Shown in pieces: positions 34,336 through 47,221 of a DNA stretch of 64,000 nucleotides (within the stretch, counting starts at the first letter, position 1; each line of letters opens with the position of its first letter). Source of the DNA: Onchidella celtica (lineage: Eukaryota; Mollusca; Gastropoda; Systellommatophora; Onchidiidae); contig OZ007576.1 in NCBI GenBank assembly GCA_963931925.1, positions 14,901,302 to 14,965,301 on the forward strand, given 5' to 3'. The position numbers and the translations under genes are program-made. The notes beneath the pieces were generated by a model. The model was given only the letters and a program-made list of their open reading frames with translations, was not told the DNA's origin and did no database searches.

Positions 34336-35760
34336 CCTGCGACTCAATCTCCATAATATCCGGCACTAGAACTGAGACAAAAGACTTAACTCATTGCGTC
34401 ACCAGCCTAACTCTAGCATTTGTTGATTTGAGTTTGGGTTTTACGGCGCCCCGGCACGATACCGGCCACTTTACGCCCTTCACGATCTGTTTGGGAACAC
34501 GTTTTTTATTTATGTTTCGTATTCAGAGCTGTTAAGTTTCACATAGAATTAAATACATTGATATAATTTTGTCACATTGGTCAAATTCTCAAAACTTGTT
34601 TTGTATAGATCTGGGGAAAAAAATTTGGTAAATGGGTACTAAAGTTTTTGAAATCAAGTTGTAGATCTTAGCCTCTCTCAGAAAGGACAGGATGCGCTGC
34701 GGGTCCACGCCAGAAAATAATTCTTCCATGGGTCCGCAGGCATGGTGCCTTCTTCGGATATGCATGAAGTCTACACATTCAGTTAAAATATGTTTTATTG
34801 ATGGTTGGCAACTGCATGCCAGAGCATTTGTTGATGTCTAAAAGGTTGCCTTCCCTCGCGTCTTTAGACGTCATGGCTAGAAATTGCCTTCATCATAATT
34901 ATAGCATCCTCGGTCATGCACCGTCCGAAATGGGACTGGAAATGCACATAAGTACCGTATACTATTGTTTTGTAGTTTTATGTGTAATGTATAGGTACAC
35001 GAAAGTGACGTAAATGATTACGATCCGTCGTCGTTCTCGCTTACTGGCGTATCAATGATTTCGCTGTCTCTGAGATTGCTGATGGTGAGGTCTATTATTC
35101 TCGCAAAGTGTCGTATCGATACACTGAATAACTTTGAATTTAGAAGGAGATAAATTTGTGTAACATCGAAGAATAACAGAAGTGACAAAAACTTTGAACA
35201 ACACTCGTGTAAAATGGCGAAATTGTTGATACGTCTGTATGTGAGATGGGCGATAAAGTATTAACTACAGCCTAATTTTTATGACTGATCACAGATTCAC
35301 CACGACGTACAGGAGCAAGTCTTAAGTTGGGTTTTAAACTCAGACTGTTTAGCAAAGCTGCCAGTATGTGCAATATAGTCCTAAGTTCAGCTTTTAAGCA
35401 ATGCTTAGACAACGGCTGGTAGTCTGTGTAGGAAGAGTTGTTGTCGTTTTTTTTTTGTTTGAATAATTATATTTTCATCGGACTGAAAATCAATACCATT
35501 CATTTGTATTATTTATTCATCTGCTCCAATTTTTGCATGGGTAAATGTGTTAAAAGTTGATGTCAGTCCCAATGACTGTTGACATAGGTGTGTCCATTGT
35601 GGTTTGCTCGTATGTCTCAGTTTTGCAAAGATTCGTTAGATTGCTTGCGAGTATATTATGCGATAGCTTACTTTGACATTATTACAAGTACAAAACATTT
35701 CATGATGATTTAAATTATTAATTATCCTCTGCGTCTTTCCCTCTTTGAAATAAGATAGAA
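34336..35760. other. Unassigned non-coding sequence
   Basis: No supported gene or RNA. Only chance-length frames were seen. Confidence 0.35.
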
Positions 35761-35762
35761 CA

Positions 35763-35852
35763 TTGTTGTTGTTGTTGTTGTTGTCGCTGTTGTTGTTGTT
35801 GTTGTCGCTGTTGTTGTTGTTGTTGTCGCTGTTGTTGCTGCTGTTGTTGTTG
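35763..35852 (+). repeat. (TTG)n microsatellite with TCGCTG variants
   Basis: GTTGTTG runs interrupted periodically by TCGCTG, giving a higher-order unit of about 27 bases. Encodes poly-Asn on the minus strand only as an artefact. Confidence 0.85.
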
Positions 35853-37209
35853 TTTTTCATGTTTGTGTGTGACTGAGTTGATCTCGCTGAGTGATATATT
35901 ATCATTGTGATATCACTGTGATTGATAAGCTGTTGAGTCCGTTGTTGATTTGCCATGAAAGTATATTTTTTTACAATCAATTCTGCAAGAAAAACACAAT
36001 GCAGTGCATGTGATATGTTGGTTTATGACCTGTGACAGGTAAATATTTAAATATAATATATATGAAGAGAGGTACAGAAACCCGACATCGTGCCTGTGAT
36101 TTTCTTGTACACAACTTTTTATCGTCACTGCTCTAGGCTAATGGCATAAGTTATCTTGATACTCTTGAGATACTAAAAAGAAAACGTTTCATTTCCCATC
36201 ATTTGGTGTCTAATACCATTATGATTCTATTCGATATTACATTTTCCTTTGTGTGCATTTCTGTTTCTATAATATTATTTGATAGCCTTCTTGCCCAGGA
36301 ATGCAATGGACCGCCAATTGCCTTTTTGGCATGTCTGACATAAGCCATTATCCCAGAGCGGTGGTGCTGTGTAACTTTTAACTCTACAGTCTATCTCTGT
36401 CTGTATGTGTACGACATTTGTTGTGACGAAATGAAATGAACAAATTATATTGAAACAAAATTTCTCGTCTTCTGTTGTTATTATTGATAATGACAGTCAG
36501 ACAAACAGACAGACAAACAAAGAGACAGTCACTGAATGAACAACTGGAACAGAAAATGTTACGCAGTCCTTTTGTAAGCGCGCACTTGTGACCTGCTTTC
36601 GTGTTGCGCAATCCACTCCGCACAGAGCACGCGTATAGCTCGGTGCGCTCCTTCATTCATTGACGACTGCTCCACCTGCGCAACAAAGTGGCATGTAGGC
36701 GTCTGGCTTTAGTCCACTCTACGGTCATGGAAAACATACCCCTACCCTTTCCCGCCATTTACTTCCCCAATAACACTGTTTATGTTCACTGGGTGTGCCA
36801 CTCTATCCCCCCCCCTCCTCTCCCCAATTCTCACCTCCGTTTGAAGCGTTTGCGGTCTCTAACACACTAAGTCGAGACTGTTTTGTCTCCGTTTTAGAGT
36901 AAGATGTGAACTATGGAGTTCAACAGAACCTCGCGTACTGGCGAGACGTAAACAATTCTCATTAGTTCGGGTGCATCCGAGGAGCTTACACAAGCTCCTT
37001 GGGTGCATCAAATCTCTCTTGAGGCAGCAATCAGATAGAGAGGCCTAACACGTTGAGTCAAGACAGTCACATAACAGACTTGGCTCAATACCGTGCGCTG
37101 GGGCCGAGCACTCGCCTCGGCTAGGGCCTATAGTTGCGAGTAGTCGTCACGTAATGTCAGGTGCTGTAGACACCAGTGAAGGTCCAACTGGAAAACTTTA
37201 ATTAATACA
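35853..37209. other. Unassigned non-coding sequence
   Basis: No supported gene. A short hairpin-forming word pair, CCGAGGAGCTT and AAGCTCCTTGG, lies at about 36977-37003 with a four-base loop; no known RNA structure is recognised. Confidence 0.35.
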
Positions 37210-37217
37210 ATCTAGAC

Positions 37218-37418
37218 CAGTGTTTCTCAAAGTGGGGCGCACGTCTACCGGTGCGGAGTAGCAAAATATTTTAGTGGGGCTTGGGGCTTCAGAATGGGGG
37301 GGGGGGGGGGATTTACTGTATACTAACTTTGTCAGACCATGGTAGGGCGTACGTTTTTTTTCTTGGGGGTGGGGGGGGGGGCTTGTGAGCGTGGGAAAAA
37401 AACGGTTGAGAGACACTG
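37218..37418 (+). mobile_element. hAT-like MITE, 201 bp, same family as 7065-7752
   Basis: Left end CAGTGTTTCTCAAAGTGGGG and reverse-complemented right end CAGTGTCTCTCAACC. Its first 70 bases and the block TACTAACTTTGTCAGACCAT match the minus strand of the 688-bp element. Two poly-G runs have expanded inside. No convincing target duplication was found. Confidence 0.7.
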
Positions 37419-37508
37419 GTGGATCTGTCACGGTCCTGGTGGTGTCTGTGGGATCAGGGTTGTGAGGGGAAGGTCGGCAGTCCGAGGGTCCAGTATGTTA
37501 CGCTAGAC

Positions 37509-37701
37509 CAGGGGTCACCAAACATTTTTCACAGAGGGCCGGATAACTGACAGACTTACAAGCGCGGGCCGCATAAGCAATCTGTTCAATACTTGCACGC
37601 CAGAAGAAAAAACTCTAGTCTGGTTTTATCAACAAAAAAAAATCATGTACCATGGAAGGCCGGGTGAACTGACGTCGTGGGCCGTAGTTTGGTGACCCCT
37701 G
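37509..37701 (+). mobile_element. hAT MITE, 193 bp, perfect TIR and target duplication
   Basis: Perfect 15-base terminal inverted repeats (CAGGGGTCACCAAAC) flanked by identical 8-base duplications CGCTAGAC (37501-37508 and 37702-37709). The internal GGGCCG words beside both ends match the Charlie/hAT style known across animals. No coding capacity. Confidence 0.92.
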
Positions 37702-37709
37702 CGCTAGAC

Positions 37710-38454
37710 CATTGGAGTAATCAAAGTGGCAGATGACACGCGTGTAATGGCACATTTAATGAGCACAACGCAGACAATAGGCGATCACCCCAAATCGGTT
37801 AATCAAAAATCCCGTTCGTGCCACCCACATTGATCAGCCTTTCCATAAAAGACCACGATTATGCAATGACAAAAATCCGCCCCTGCCAACAATAAAAAAT
37901 GAGATAAGCGATTTCGTAGAGTCACTGTGTAATGTTATCACTGACACGTCACTGGTGCTATGTGTGAGACTAGAATCACAGGCGGAGCTGTTTGGAGATT
38001 ATTGGTTGACAGTGATCAACACTGGATCACCATTATTACCGTATACGTGCTAGCAAATGCTCTGCTGTGACCAAGGACGATGAAGAATAATACCACTTGT
38101 TTTCGCTGCGAGTCCAACTTGACACACAGAGGCAAAGGACTACTGTGGTAATGATGCCACTAGGCTTAGGCATAATTCTGAACATGAAATACAGTATTCA
38201 GTCACGGATCACATGTTTTCAGGTTGATCCCAGCACTTTGAAAGGGAATGGCGTTATATTCAATGCCAGCTGGAAAATACAATCAGTTGCATTAAAACGA
38301 AAATATTAAATAAATAGATAAATAAGTAAATAAATAAGAATCGCCCCCCCCCCCGCAACAGAGAAATTATTTTACGTATTTCTAAAGAAAATTCCGACCA
38401 AGATAATAAAACCCCAAATTGTATCTATTCCCAAAACTGTGAGAAAAAGTTTTA
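37710..38454. other. Unassigned non-coding sequence
   Basis: No gene supported. Poly-C at 38344-38354 only. Confidence 0.35.
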
Positions 38455-38640
38455 AGTGAGTTCGAGTTTAATTTTGAGTTTGGAATAAGCACGTCGACCC
38501 TGGTCATATTGTGCTCTGAAGAAACAAGACAATAGACAGAATGTAACACAACGATAGGACAGGAATAAACTCTGTCACAAGCGCCCATCAACCTCACGTG
38601 ACAAGGTCCGAAAGAATACACCTTAAACTCAATTTCTTGT
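38455..38640 (-). repeat. SINE-like family B, copy 4
   Basis: On the minus strand it shares GGGCGCTTGTGACAGAGTTT, TTCCTGTCCTATCGTTGTGT, TACATTCTGTCTATTGTCTT, GAGCACAATATGACC and GTCGACGTGCTTATTCC, then a degenerate CAAACT-type tail ending CTCGAACTCACTT. Confidence 0.7.
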
Positions 38641-39789
38641 TCTCCGATAAGATGTCGCTGTTTTGACCAAGTACGGTATCGTGTTAAAGGAGATTAAGTT
38701 CCTCTAATCCAGAGAACTCCGGGCAAGACTTGCATGGATTAGCACAAATTATGCTGGCTCAGGTTGCTAACCTGGACTGAAAATACCGGTAGTGCGTGTT
38801 TTTCATGGGCCCGGACACTCAACACACCGGGTACAGTCACACAAAGAAACTACTGTTTTTCTACGGCTTGAAGATTAAGAATTTACCATAGATAGCAACA
38901 TTATCTGTGCCATATTTGCATTTCTCCTTATGCAGGATTTGATAACACACTTGCCGAGATAGCTGAAAATGAAAATGTGTAATGTGTTGCTATTCCTTAG
39001 TGTTGAAGACTCCAGCGTATTCAGAAGGATTAACAGTTGTCATTTCCCTGCACTTTGTTAAGTCTACAGTGCAATAATTATCATCGTCAGATTCAATTTC
39101 CACTGCCAGTTCGGTGTTCACCACCTATACTCGTTATTTCCGAGGACTCGACTGAACTGCAGTAAACTCTATCGCACCTCTCGGACGTCTTCACCTGTTC
39201 ACTGTCCGAAACTGGATAGTTCATTTGTCACTACAAATCAAAGTTTCTAAGAATAATCATTGCCGAGTGCCATATCTTTGTCACGACCAGTGACATCCTC
39301 AAGTCTTTTTCAAAGGTTAAGAAGGCTTACACATAAGTTGATTGTAAAGACATTCCTTCACCGTTCATTATAAAAGGTGCTAGTGACTGGTGCTAATTGG
39401 TGCACACACAAAATGTCGAAGGATTGCACCAACTGTCATACACACCACTTAGCAATTTCCTCCAGAACATCCGACACAAAACACTAATCAAATAAAATAA
39501 TTATTCATCAAAGTAATCATTAGATGAAAGTGAGAACTAACCAGATTATTATGGCAAAAGATAGGAATTAATGACGTGGATATTTCTGTGAAGTGAACGA
39601 AATCTGAATAGCTCTGACGTCATGGACCTGGTACCTTACAGATACGAGAGGGGTCGCCCGCCAGTAGGTCGAAGATTCCAGAAACAGTTTACATTTGACT
39701 CCAACGATTTCTCACAGGTGTCATTCAACATTGAAGCATGCGTGGTGCCCAGGTAAACAAACAAACAAACAAAACCGCCCCCCCCGTTT
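38641..39789. other. Unassigned sequence left of the LTR element
   Basis: No gene. An AAAC microsatellite and a poly-C run near 39753-39788 mark the edge of recognisable LTR-element sequence. Confidence 0.35.
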
Positions 39790-42700
39790 AAAAATTGCTG
39801 TTAGTGTCTGAATATGATCAGACCATGTCGACGTATGACATGCTATATCGTCAAAGAATGACACGACATTAGGTATGTCCTTCAACACTAATCTCATTAA
39901 TCGTGCAAACGTCGCTGGCGCGTTTACCAACCCAAATGGCATGACCTTAAATTGGAATAATCCAATGGGCGTTTGGAACGCCGTGTATTGTTTAGACTCC
40001 TCAGTAAGCGGGATTTCCCAATACCCTTTCGTCAAATCTATCTTGGAAAACCACGTGGACCCGGCCAATGAAGCTATTAATTCCTCCTGAAACGGAATAG
40101 GCTCCCTATCGCCTACCGTAATAGTGTTCAATCTTCGAAAATCAATACAGAACCGCACCGATCCATCAAGTTTTTTCACGAGGACGATGGGTGATGAATA
40201 CGGCGATGTTGATGGTTCTATCACATCTAACTTCAACATTGACTCAACTTCCTTTATGACTCTATCTCTCGAAGAAAACGGCAACGGATACGGTCTAAGA
40301 AAGACTGGCTTATCCGAAGTCAACTTTATTTGGTGCTGGATCACCGTAGTGCGACCCGGCAAATCCGTAACAACATCCGGAAATGACGCTAACAGGGTCT
40401 CAAGTTCCCTACTCCTTGAACTTGTAAGGTCAGGGTTAATTTTTACGTCCCTGTAACCTTGTGTCGGAGTTAACTCCGGCAATTGAATTTGTAACTCTTC
40501 CTGCGCCTCGGTGTCGCTTACGTCACAGTCCAACTGGTCTACGACCCCCGTACAAGCGGTAGAGAAGACAGTCTCCTCTGGTCTTGTCTGTGCACACAGA
40601 TACTGTGGTCTCTCATAAAATCTCTGTAGCATATTAACATGGAAAACCTTACTCGTTCCATCAATGTGGATAGCGTAATCTACCTTTGAAACAACTCGCT
40701 CAATAACATAAGGGCCTTTCCATGTCATCAATAACTTATTATGGTCCGTAGGTAACAACAACAGAACCTTGTCTCCTGGCTTAAAAATTCTCAGTTTGGA
40801 CCCTCTATCTTTATAGTCTTTTGCTCTTTTCGAAGCGATACCAGAAGCTTCTTGTGCTATAGTGCGCGCTGAAGATAGTCTTTCTCTTAAATCAACAAGG
40901 TACTGAAACACCGAAATCTGCTCATCGTCTCCCGATGATGGCGACGTCATCATGTCCCGAAGAACATCAGTCGGGCCCCTAGGACTACGACCGTACATCA
41001 TTTCGAACGGCGAGAATCCCGTTGACTCCTGCCGTACCTCTCTGTACGCGAATAACACTGCAGGGATATATCTATCCCAATCTTTAGGGCGATCAGCAGC
41101 TACCTTACGCAGCATCGACTTCAACGTCGAGTTCAATCTCTCGCACATGCCATTAGCCTGCGGATGATAAGGGGTGGTAGTGATGGGTTGTATACTGAAT
41201 AAGCGGAACAATTCCTTCATCATCTGCGACGTAAATTGCGCGCCCCTATCAGACAGAATTTGCTCTGGTATTCCTACCCTAGCGAAAATTGCAAACAACG
41301 CTTCCGCGACTGCCTCAGACGTTATGGTCCGCAGAGGAACCGCCTCTGGCCATCTCGTAGCATTACATATGACCGTTAAGAAAAATCGATTCCCCCTATC
41401 GGTCGCTGGGTGAATGGGGCCAACAAGGTCTATCGAGACCTTTTTAAACGGTTCCGAGACCGTGGGGATCTTCTGAAGAGGAGCCTGGGGTGTACGACCC
41501 TTATGCGTCGTCTTTTGGCACGCACTGCACGTCTTACAATAGACCTGTACATCTCTGTGGATCGATGGCCAGTAAAAATTTTTAAGAACCCTTTCTTTGG
41601 TTCTAGCTATCCCCATATGACCCGCTAATGGGACATCATGTGCCAAATGCAATACTGTTGCGATCAGCAACGCTGGCACAACGACCTGCTTTAAAATGGA
41701 GGACACCGTTACATACTTACGGAACAGAATGCCCGCCTGAATAAAAAAAGAAGATGACCCGTTCTTATATTTCCTCGTTTTCTCGGTTCGCGCTTCCCCA
41801 AAACATGGGTTTAATGATGGGTCCTCCCTTTGTAATCTCGCCAAGCGCTCTGGCGTGATGTCTAGGTTGACCGCTGGCGTAGCCAAAGGTCTAATCTTGT
41901 CTTTATCGGCTACCCGTCGGCGTGTTTCGACCGCGGCGCAAAAGTCAATACCTTTTGATTGCGACCATGCTTGCACGTTCTCATCGGAAGGGGAAACTAC
42001 CCGTGATACATTCCCAATGATGAGCTGGGCGCCTGGAAAACAACCAACGACTGCTTCGACTTCCCCGTTAAGGAAAGGTGTATCTATCATTATTCTTGCC
42101 ATGGGTAATTTCTCAATGGCCCCCGAAAATTGGATGCACGGGACAGTCTCACCTGTAAGCTGTGAATCCCGAATGCAGTCTCTATGCACTCCCACAACGG
42201 TAGATCCTGTATCTCGTAAAACCGAGACCGGTTCGTCCCCAACAAACCCCGGATAAACCCTAAGACCACCTCCTGTATGACATGAATTTATAACGGGGAT
42301 CTTTCTCCCACAAGGTAAAATACCGGAAGATAATAACTTCTCACAACTGGGACACTTAGAATACTGTCCGCCTCCGTTGTCCGATGTAAAGCACGCAGCC
42401 GCATGATGAAATTTATTTGGGGAACATGGACTGGAGCTACTGTCCACGTTCGCCGCTATCCTACCTGCAGGGCAGTTCACGCTGATGTGATCCGCTCTAC
42501 CGCAGTTCCAACACTTCGCGGCCCTACACTCGCGTGAAAAGTGACCCACGCGTCCGCAAGTCCAACACTCCGCTCCCTGTGCTGCACTAGACCTGGGTCC
42601 CCGTGACCCATCGCGACCGGAACTAGAGTCTCTATGCCGTCGGTCATCGGCAAAGGTCACAAATCGCCCCCGGCCATTACCGCGACCTAGCCCTCCTGCT

Positions 42701-43704
42701 CGGTCAAACTTACCGGATCCATATGCCGGTGATTGGTGATAGCCCCTATGCTGCCCCTGGCCTTGCCCACTATAGGCACCACGCTGACGCGACCTGTCCC
42801 TAAGTCCTGCCGGCGACCCCTCGACAACGGCGACGTACCCAGCATCTTGGACGTACGCCCTGGCGACTGGTTTGGACGGGTGCGCCGTACGGTATGCCTC
42901 CGCCAACTTAGACGCCTCCTGCACCGTCGCGGGTTCGTTCTCTTTCAGGAAAGCCACCAGATCTTTGTGGCACGACGCGTACAGCTGGTCACGGATCATT
43001 AAGTCTTTCAGTTTGGCGAAATCCGTGCCCACATGCGCCAAGTCTACCCAGTTCGCGAAATACTCCGTTAGTCTCGCGACGAAGGCAGCAAAGTCCTCCC
43101 TGGTATCTGCACGTGCCCGCCTAAACTGCTCCCGGAAATATTCCTCGGTACGCGCAAATCGGCGAAGCAGCAAAGCCTTCAGCTTATCGTAGTCTTGCAC
43201 GTCTTCGCGCTGTAGCTCTTTAAAGTAGGTTAACGCTCGCCCCTGCAATAGCGATGCCAGGTACGTGGCCCATAATTCCTTATTTTCCCCCCATTGCAAT
43301 TGTGCGTTCAGTTCGAACCTGTAAAGGAAGGCGTCTATGTCGTCCTTCCGGTCGTCGAACGTAGGGAGCTTAATCCTAACGCCACCTTTATTGGGTACCT
43401 GCCGCTCAACTGTTTCTGTTGGCGCACTCTTTTTGCTTTCTAATTCTGCGATTCTTACTCGCGCGTCTGTCTCCCGCTCTTGAGCTTCTATCTCCTTTAA
43501 CCTTATCTCCTGCTCCCTTTCCTTAGCCTGTCTCTCCTGTTGCTGAGCTTCTAACTCCTTTAACTGAGCCTCTTTTTCTCGCTCTCTATCCTTAGCACGC
43601 TCATCGCGCATTTCTGCCTGCTGTTCTTTAATCCAGCCGCGTAGCTCTTCTCCCTCCAGGCCAAGTTCCTTACCCAACTTCATTAGTTGTTGGAGTTCCG
43701 CCAT
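39790..43704 (-). mobile_element. gag-pol region of the Gmr1-like element
   Basis: A single long frame starts MAELQQLMKLGKELG. Approximate residue positions: charged coiled coil 20-110; capsid-like region 110-290; zinc knuckles CWTCGRVGHFSREC and CWNCGRADHISVNC near 380-415; protease LRDTGST near 497; integrase zinc finger near 680-725; integrase core from DLVGPIH near 757 through LSDRGAQF near 815 and CERLN near 853; GPY/F motif KGPYVIERV near 1005; reverse transcriptase from about 1110, with CIDFRRLN, FSKIDLTKGYW and the FFDD active site near 1283. Gag and Pol appear to share one frame. It is treated as a fossil and incomplete. Confidence 0.88.
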
Positions 43705-44654
43705 TTCACCGATTTATGGTTATGGTATCTATTATAAGACGACCAACCTGTCGGTATGATCACTAACGATACGACCAGAGACCTGAGATCACACCAGATA
43801 TAACAAAACCCAAATACAATTCAGAAACACCCCTAACTAAACATTCTACAGCCTACTCTCTCTAACTAATTGTATGTTTATAAAATGTCTAGCACTATTA
43901 AATAACAAAACGAAAGGAAAAGATAAGAATGAGAAAATTCAGTAGAAGGACCACAAGTACGTCAAGGACAACGAACCAGACTAAGACAAAGGCCTAAAAA
44001 AGAAAATATAATGGAAAAAAAATGCAACCTAAATACGCCGATTACACTACAAGGTACGAACAAGAACAGAGTCTGAAAAAAAAGAACGTATTTACAGACA
44101 GGTAAGAGAGGGACAAGAGAAACGTCTTCCTAAAACAACGAGGAAGATATCGACGCTACAACTAAACAATATTACAGGTCCCTACAGAACTGGTCACTGT
44201 GATGAACGAAGTTCCAAAGTTTACCACACCTTTTTAAAAGGATAAACTAAGTTCAACACAGCAAACCCGCGCCACCGCCCGTATAATCAATTACAACGAA
44301 AACAGCAAAAACAGGGAAACAGACAGATGAAAAGACAGCCCTTAATCCAGGGTACAAAATTTTAGACTTTTACTTAACTTTCAGCCTTATGAGTTTAAGT
44401 CCTCGACCTAATCGGAGCTCTGGCTGCTTGTCTCCTCAGGCTGCACGCACACACACTGTCTCTCTGAAATTTAAGTACACATTAATACATATTCATCAAA
44501 ATACATGCATCAATACATATTATTATTCATAAATATACATAAATCATATCATGAAATGTCCATTCATCCAACGAACAAGACAGCACAAATACCTACTAAC
44601 TAACTACAACTAAATATTACGAAAATGGACGAGTCACAATGGACGAGCCCCCAA

Positions 44655-45457
44655 TGTCACAAATCCCAGACTGGGAGATGTAATAGTTTATGACAGGACG
44701 ACAATCACGAACAAACGAGTTTAACACTTAACAAAACAACCCATCAGACTCACACATTTATTAAACATAATTATACATATAATAGCGCAATTACATACAT
44801 TATATTATTGAAATGCACTGCCGTACAACGGCCTTATTCTCACACACACTCTCCCTCGGATCCACAATCCGGTAGTTACTCCTAAAGGCACTTCGGCCTC
44901 AGCCTCTCCCCTCAGGGTCTTAATAGTACATTAATGATTCACTGGCACCGCCGTCTCTCAACATCACCCTCCTATTGCCATACAACTTATCAGTTCACTT
45001 GCCCATCATCATGGCAATAATATAGTATCTCATTCACTCTCATATCTACGTCCCTGTCCGTGACCTGACTGCCACGACTTTATGTGCCTCCACTGTCCTA
45101 CACTGACAGCCTCACTTCTGGCCTATGTGTGGCCTCCGGCCCTATGCTGGCCTATCCCCTGTGCTCATCGAGGTGGCTCTGCGGCCCGTCCCCGACACCA
45201 GTCATAACTGGAAAGACTCTCACTAGTCTTCTCGACTGCTTCCCCTTTATGTCCGCCCGATGGGCTTTTATTCACAGGTCCGATCCCTAGGACCTTCTAA
45301 CTTGCAGTGATAGTATTACCGCGCTTTCGCCTCCTTCAGACCCCGCCCCCACTACTACTCACAACAGCACGCTTAACTTGCTGTCTACTGTGAGCCTTTC
45401 TTACTCTACACCCGCTCTGTAGCAATCCCCTTAATTGCACTCACTCCACTCGTGACA
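44655..45457 (-). repeat. LTR of the Gmr1-like element, ~803 bp
   Basis: Bounded by TGTCACAAATCCCAGACTGG on the + strand and ending CACTCCACTCGTGACA, so the ends form the short inverted repeat TGTCAC...GTGACA usual for LTRs. It directly abuts the tRNA-Pro-type primer-binding site at 44636-44654. A partner LTR was not recognised in the window, so age cannot be estimated from LTR divergence. Confidence 0.75.
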
Positions 45458-45587
45458 CCCTTCTCCCCCCCCCCCCCCCGAAAAAAAGTACTGGTTCTCG
45501 GGTTCAGTGATAACTTACGATGTCATGATACATGTAATTCATTACAATGTACTACGAAAAAGAAAGTGCTGAGTAAAATAGAATCCC

Positions 45588-45871
45588 ATTATCGGTCTAG
45601 AGGTAAGGTGCTCGCCTCTCATGCCAAGGGTCCCGGGTTCAAAGCCAGGCCGGTGCATGTTGGAAGTTTGGGATCTTTCTCATATTTCCGTGTCCCTGAT
45701 CCTATGGGAGGGGGGGGGGGAGGATCGAGTACCCAGTCTTCTCGGATAAGGACGAAAAAATTCGGAGGGCCCGTGTGCACGTTGTGCACGTTAAAGATAC
45801 CTTGGCAGTTGGAAATCGAAAAGAGCAGGCCGAACAGGCCGCTGCCCGGGCAAAACCAAAATAAAAATTCA
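45588..45871 (+). mobile_element. tRNA-derived core-domain SINE (family A), copy 3
   Basis: Same architecture as copies 1 and 2: TCTAGAGGTAAGGTGCTCGC, a B-box-like CGGGTTCAAAGCC, CTTCTCGGATAAGGACGAAA, CGTGTGCACGTTGTGCACGT and TACCTTGGCAGTTGGAAATC, ending CGCTGCCCGGGCAAAACC. A poly-G expansion interrupts the middle. It lies about 130 bases from the LTR. Confidence 0.85.
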
Positions 45872-46024
45872 TCCCTACCACTCCCTCCCCCTTCATCTCC
45901 CCCCCCCCCCGCACTGTGGCGACGATGTACCTGCTGCAGTTGTAACTGGGTGCAGTGACACAAAAGCAAATTTCCCAAATGGGATTAAAGTAGTATATAA
46001 ATACAAAATAAAAAAATACAAATC

Positions 46025-46280
46025 ATCTATCATCATTATCATCATCATCATCATCATCCATCATCGTCATCATCATCGTCCATCATCAGCGTCCATACCA
46101 CCATCATCATAATCTCATCATTATGATTTTTATTGCCATCATCCTTATCATCATCATCAATCATTACCATCGTCATCACGCCCCATCATTGTCTCGCAGC
46201 CTGGCCAGTCTATCATTATTCCTCTATACAATCTTAACAGTCATCATCATCACTCATTGTCACTCTCATCATTGTCAGCA
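46025..46280 (+). repeat. Degenerate (CAT)n microsatellite
   Basis: Imperfect ATC repeats with CGTC interruptions. Confidence 0.85.
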
Positions 46281-47221
46281 TTAGACATGTTATTATGTAT
46301 AATCGCATGTCTTTACAGTTATGCTGTTATCATTACTTCTTGCTTCATTGCTATTGTTATCAATAACATTAATGTTCACACCTATCATTGTTGTTGTCTC
46401 CATTAACTTCTCTCCTTCTCCACCCATCATTTCACACCTGATAATTTTATGTGTTCGCTGTTGTTTTTTTTTACAGCAGTCATTTTCATGTGTATGGTCA
46501 TTGTCCACCACATCACCAGCCTCCTCTTTAGAACGATCACTTCTAAAATTATATTATGAGAACATCTATGGTGAACTGACCAATCAATTTTCTGAGACAT
46601 GATATAAACTGTGTAGACTACTCTACCAATTTAGCTGCATTTCACCATTGTCTCACATTCGGTCAAGACTGCTTGATTCAAAATTTACCACAAAAATATA
46701 TAAACTGTGTAGTTAATGTCCATTTTAATACTTTCATCCCCTCCAATTAATTCGCAAGCCAAATAATATTATACTGGTCGCTCATCCCACGTACCGGTGT
46801 GACAACAATTTTTTTGTTTATGTTACAACGGGAGAGCTTTTCAAAGTATTAGTGAGAGGGGGTGTTTGTTTTTAAGTACAGAAAAGCATGAACGAGAAAC
46901 GTTTTTGTTTATCATTTCAAATATGTTAAAGTTAGCGACGCGACAGTTTGTGAGAATATAGATCTTACCACATGCAGTGATAAGACAGCCAACTGAAAAC
47001 TACTAAAATCATCGATACGCCAATACGTGAGATGGAAGACAAATTATAAACCTGTGGTTTCAAAAGAAGAACAATTTAGTATTAAAGTTATCCAATGTCT
47101 ATCTTTATTTATCACAAACTATTAATCAAAAGAACGTTTTGTGATGTTAGTTAAACGTGGGAAGGTTGGGAGGAACTTCTGGTTGATCTAGTCTCCTTCT
47201 TTCTTAGTTTTAAAATATTTA
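46281..47221. other. Unassigned non-coding sequence
   Basis: AT-rich. No supported exon, RNA or element. Confidence 0.35.

Larger units (their letters stand above)
39790..45457 (-). mobile_element. Gmr1-like Ty3/gypsy LTR retroelement, incomplete fossil
   Basis: Element in minus orientation: LTR, primer-binding site, leader, then a gag-pol region. The parts in order are Gag with an N-terminal coiled coil, two CCHC zinc knuckles, an aspartic protease (DTG), an integrase with HHCC, DDE core and GPY/F module, and then reverse transcriptase. Integrase before reverse transcriptase is the order of Copia elements, but the sequences themselves, including the GPY/F module, are Ty3/gypsy-like. That combination defines the Gmr1-like group known from fish and other animals. 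The primer-binding site beside the LTR begins TGGGGGCTCGTCC, matching the 3' end of tRNA-Pro. The element looks broken, with at least one large part not recognisable. Its long open frame suggests a relatively recent insertion. Confidence 0.88.

Noticed and set aside
36977-37003. Short perfect hairpin as an RNA gene
   Set aside because: An isolated 11-bp stem with no matching structural RNA class is expected by chance in 64 kb of repeat-rich DNA.
39875-43192. Several + strand frames over the LTR element
   Set aside because: They are antisense shadows of the long gag-pol frame.
45084-45290. 68-codon frame near the LTR
   Set aside because: Lies wholly within the LTR and has no recognisable domain.
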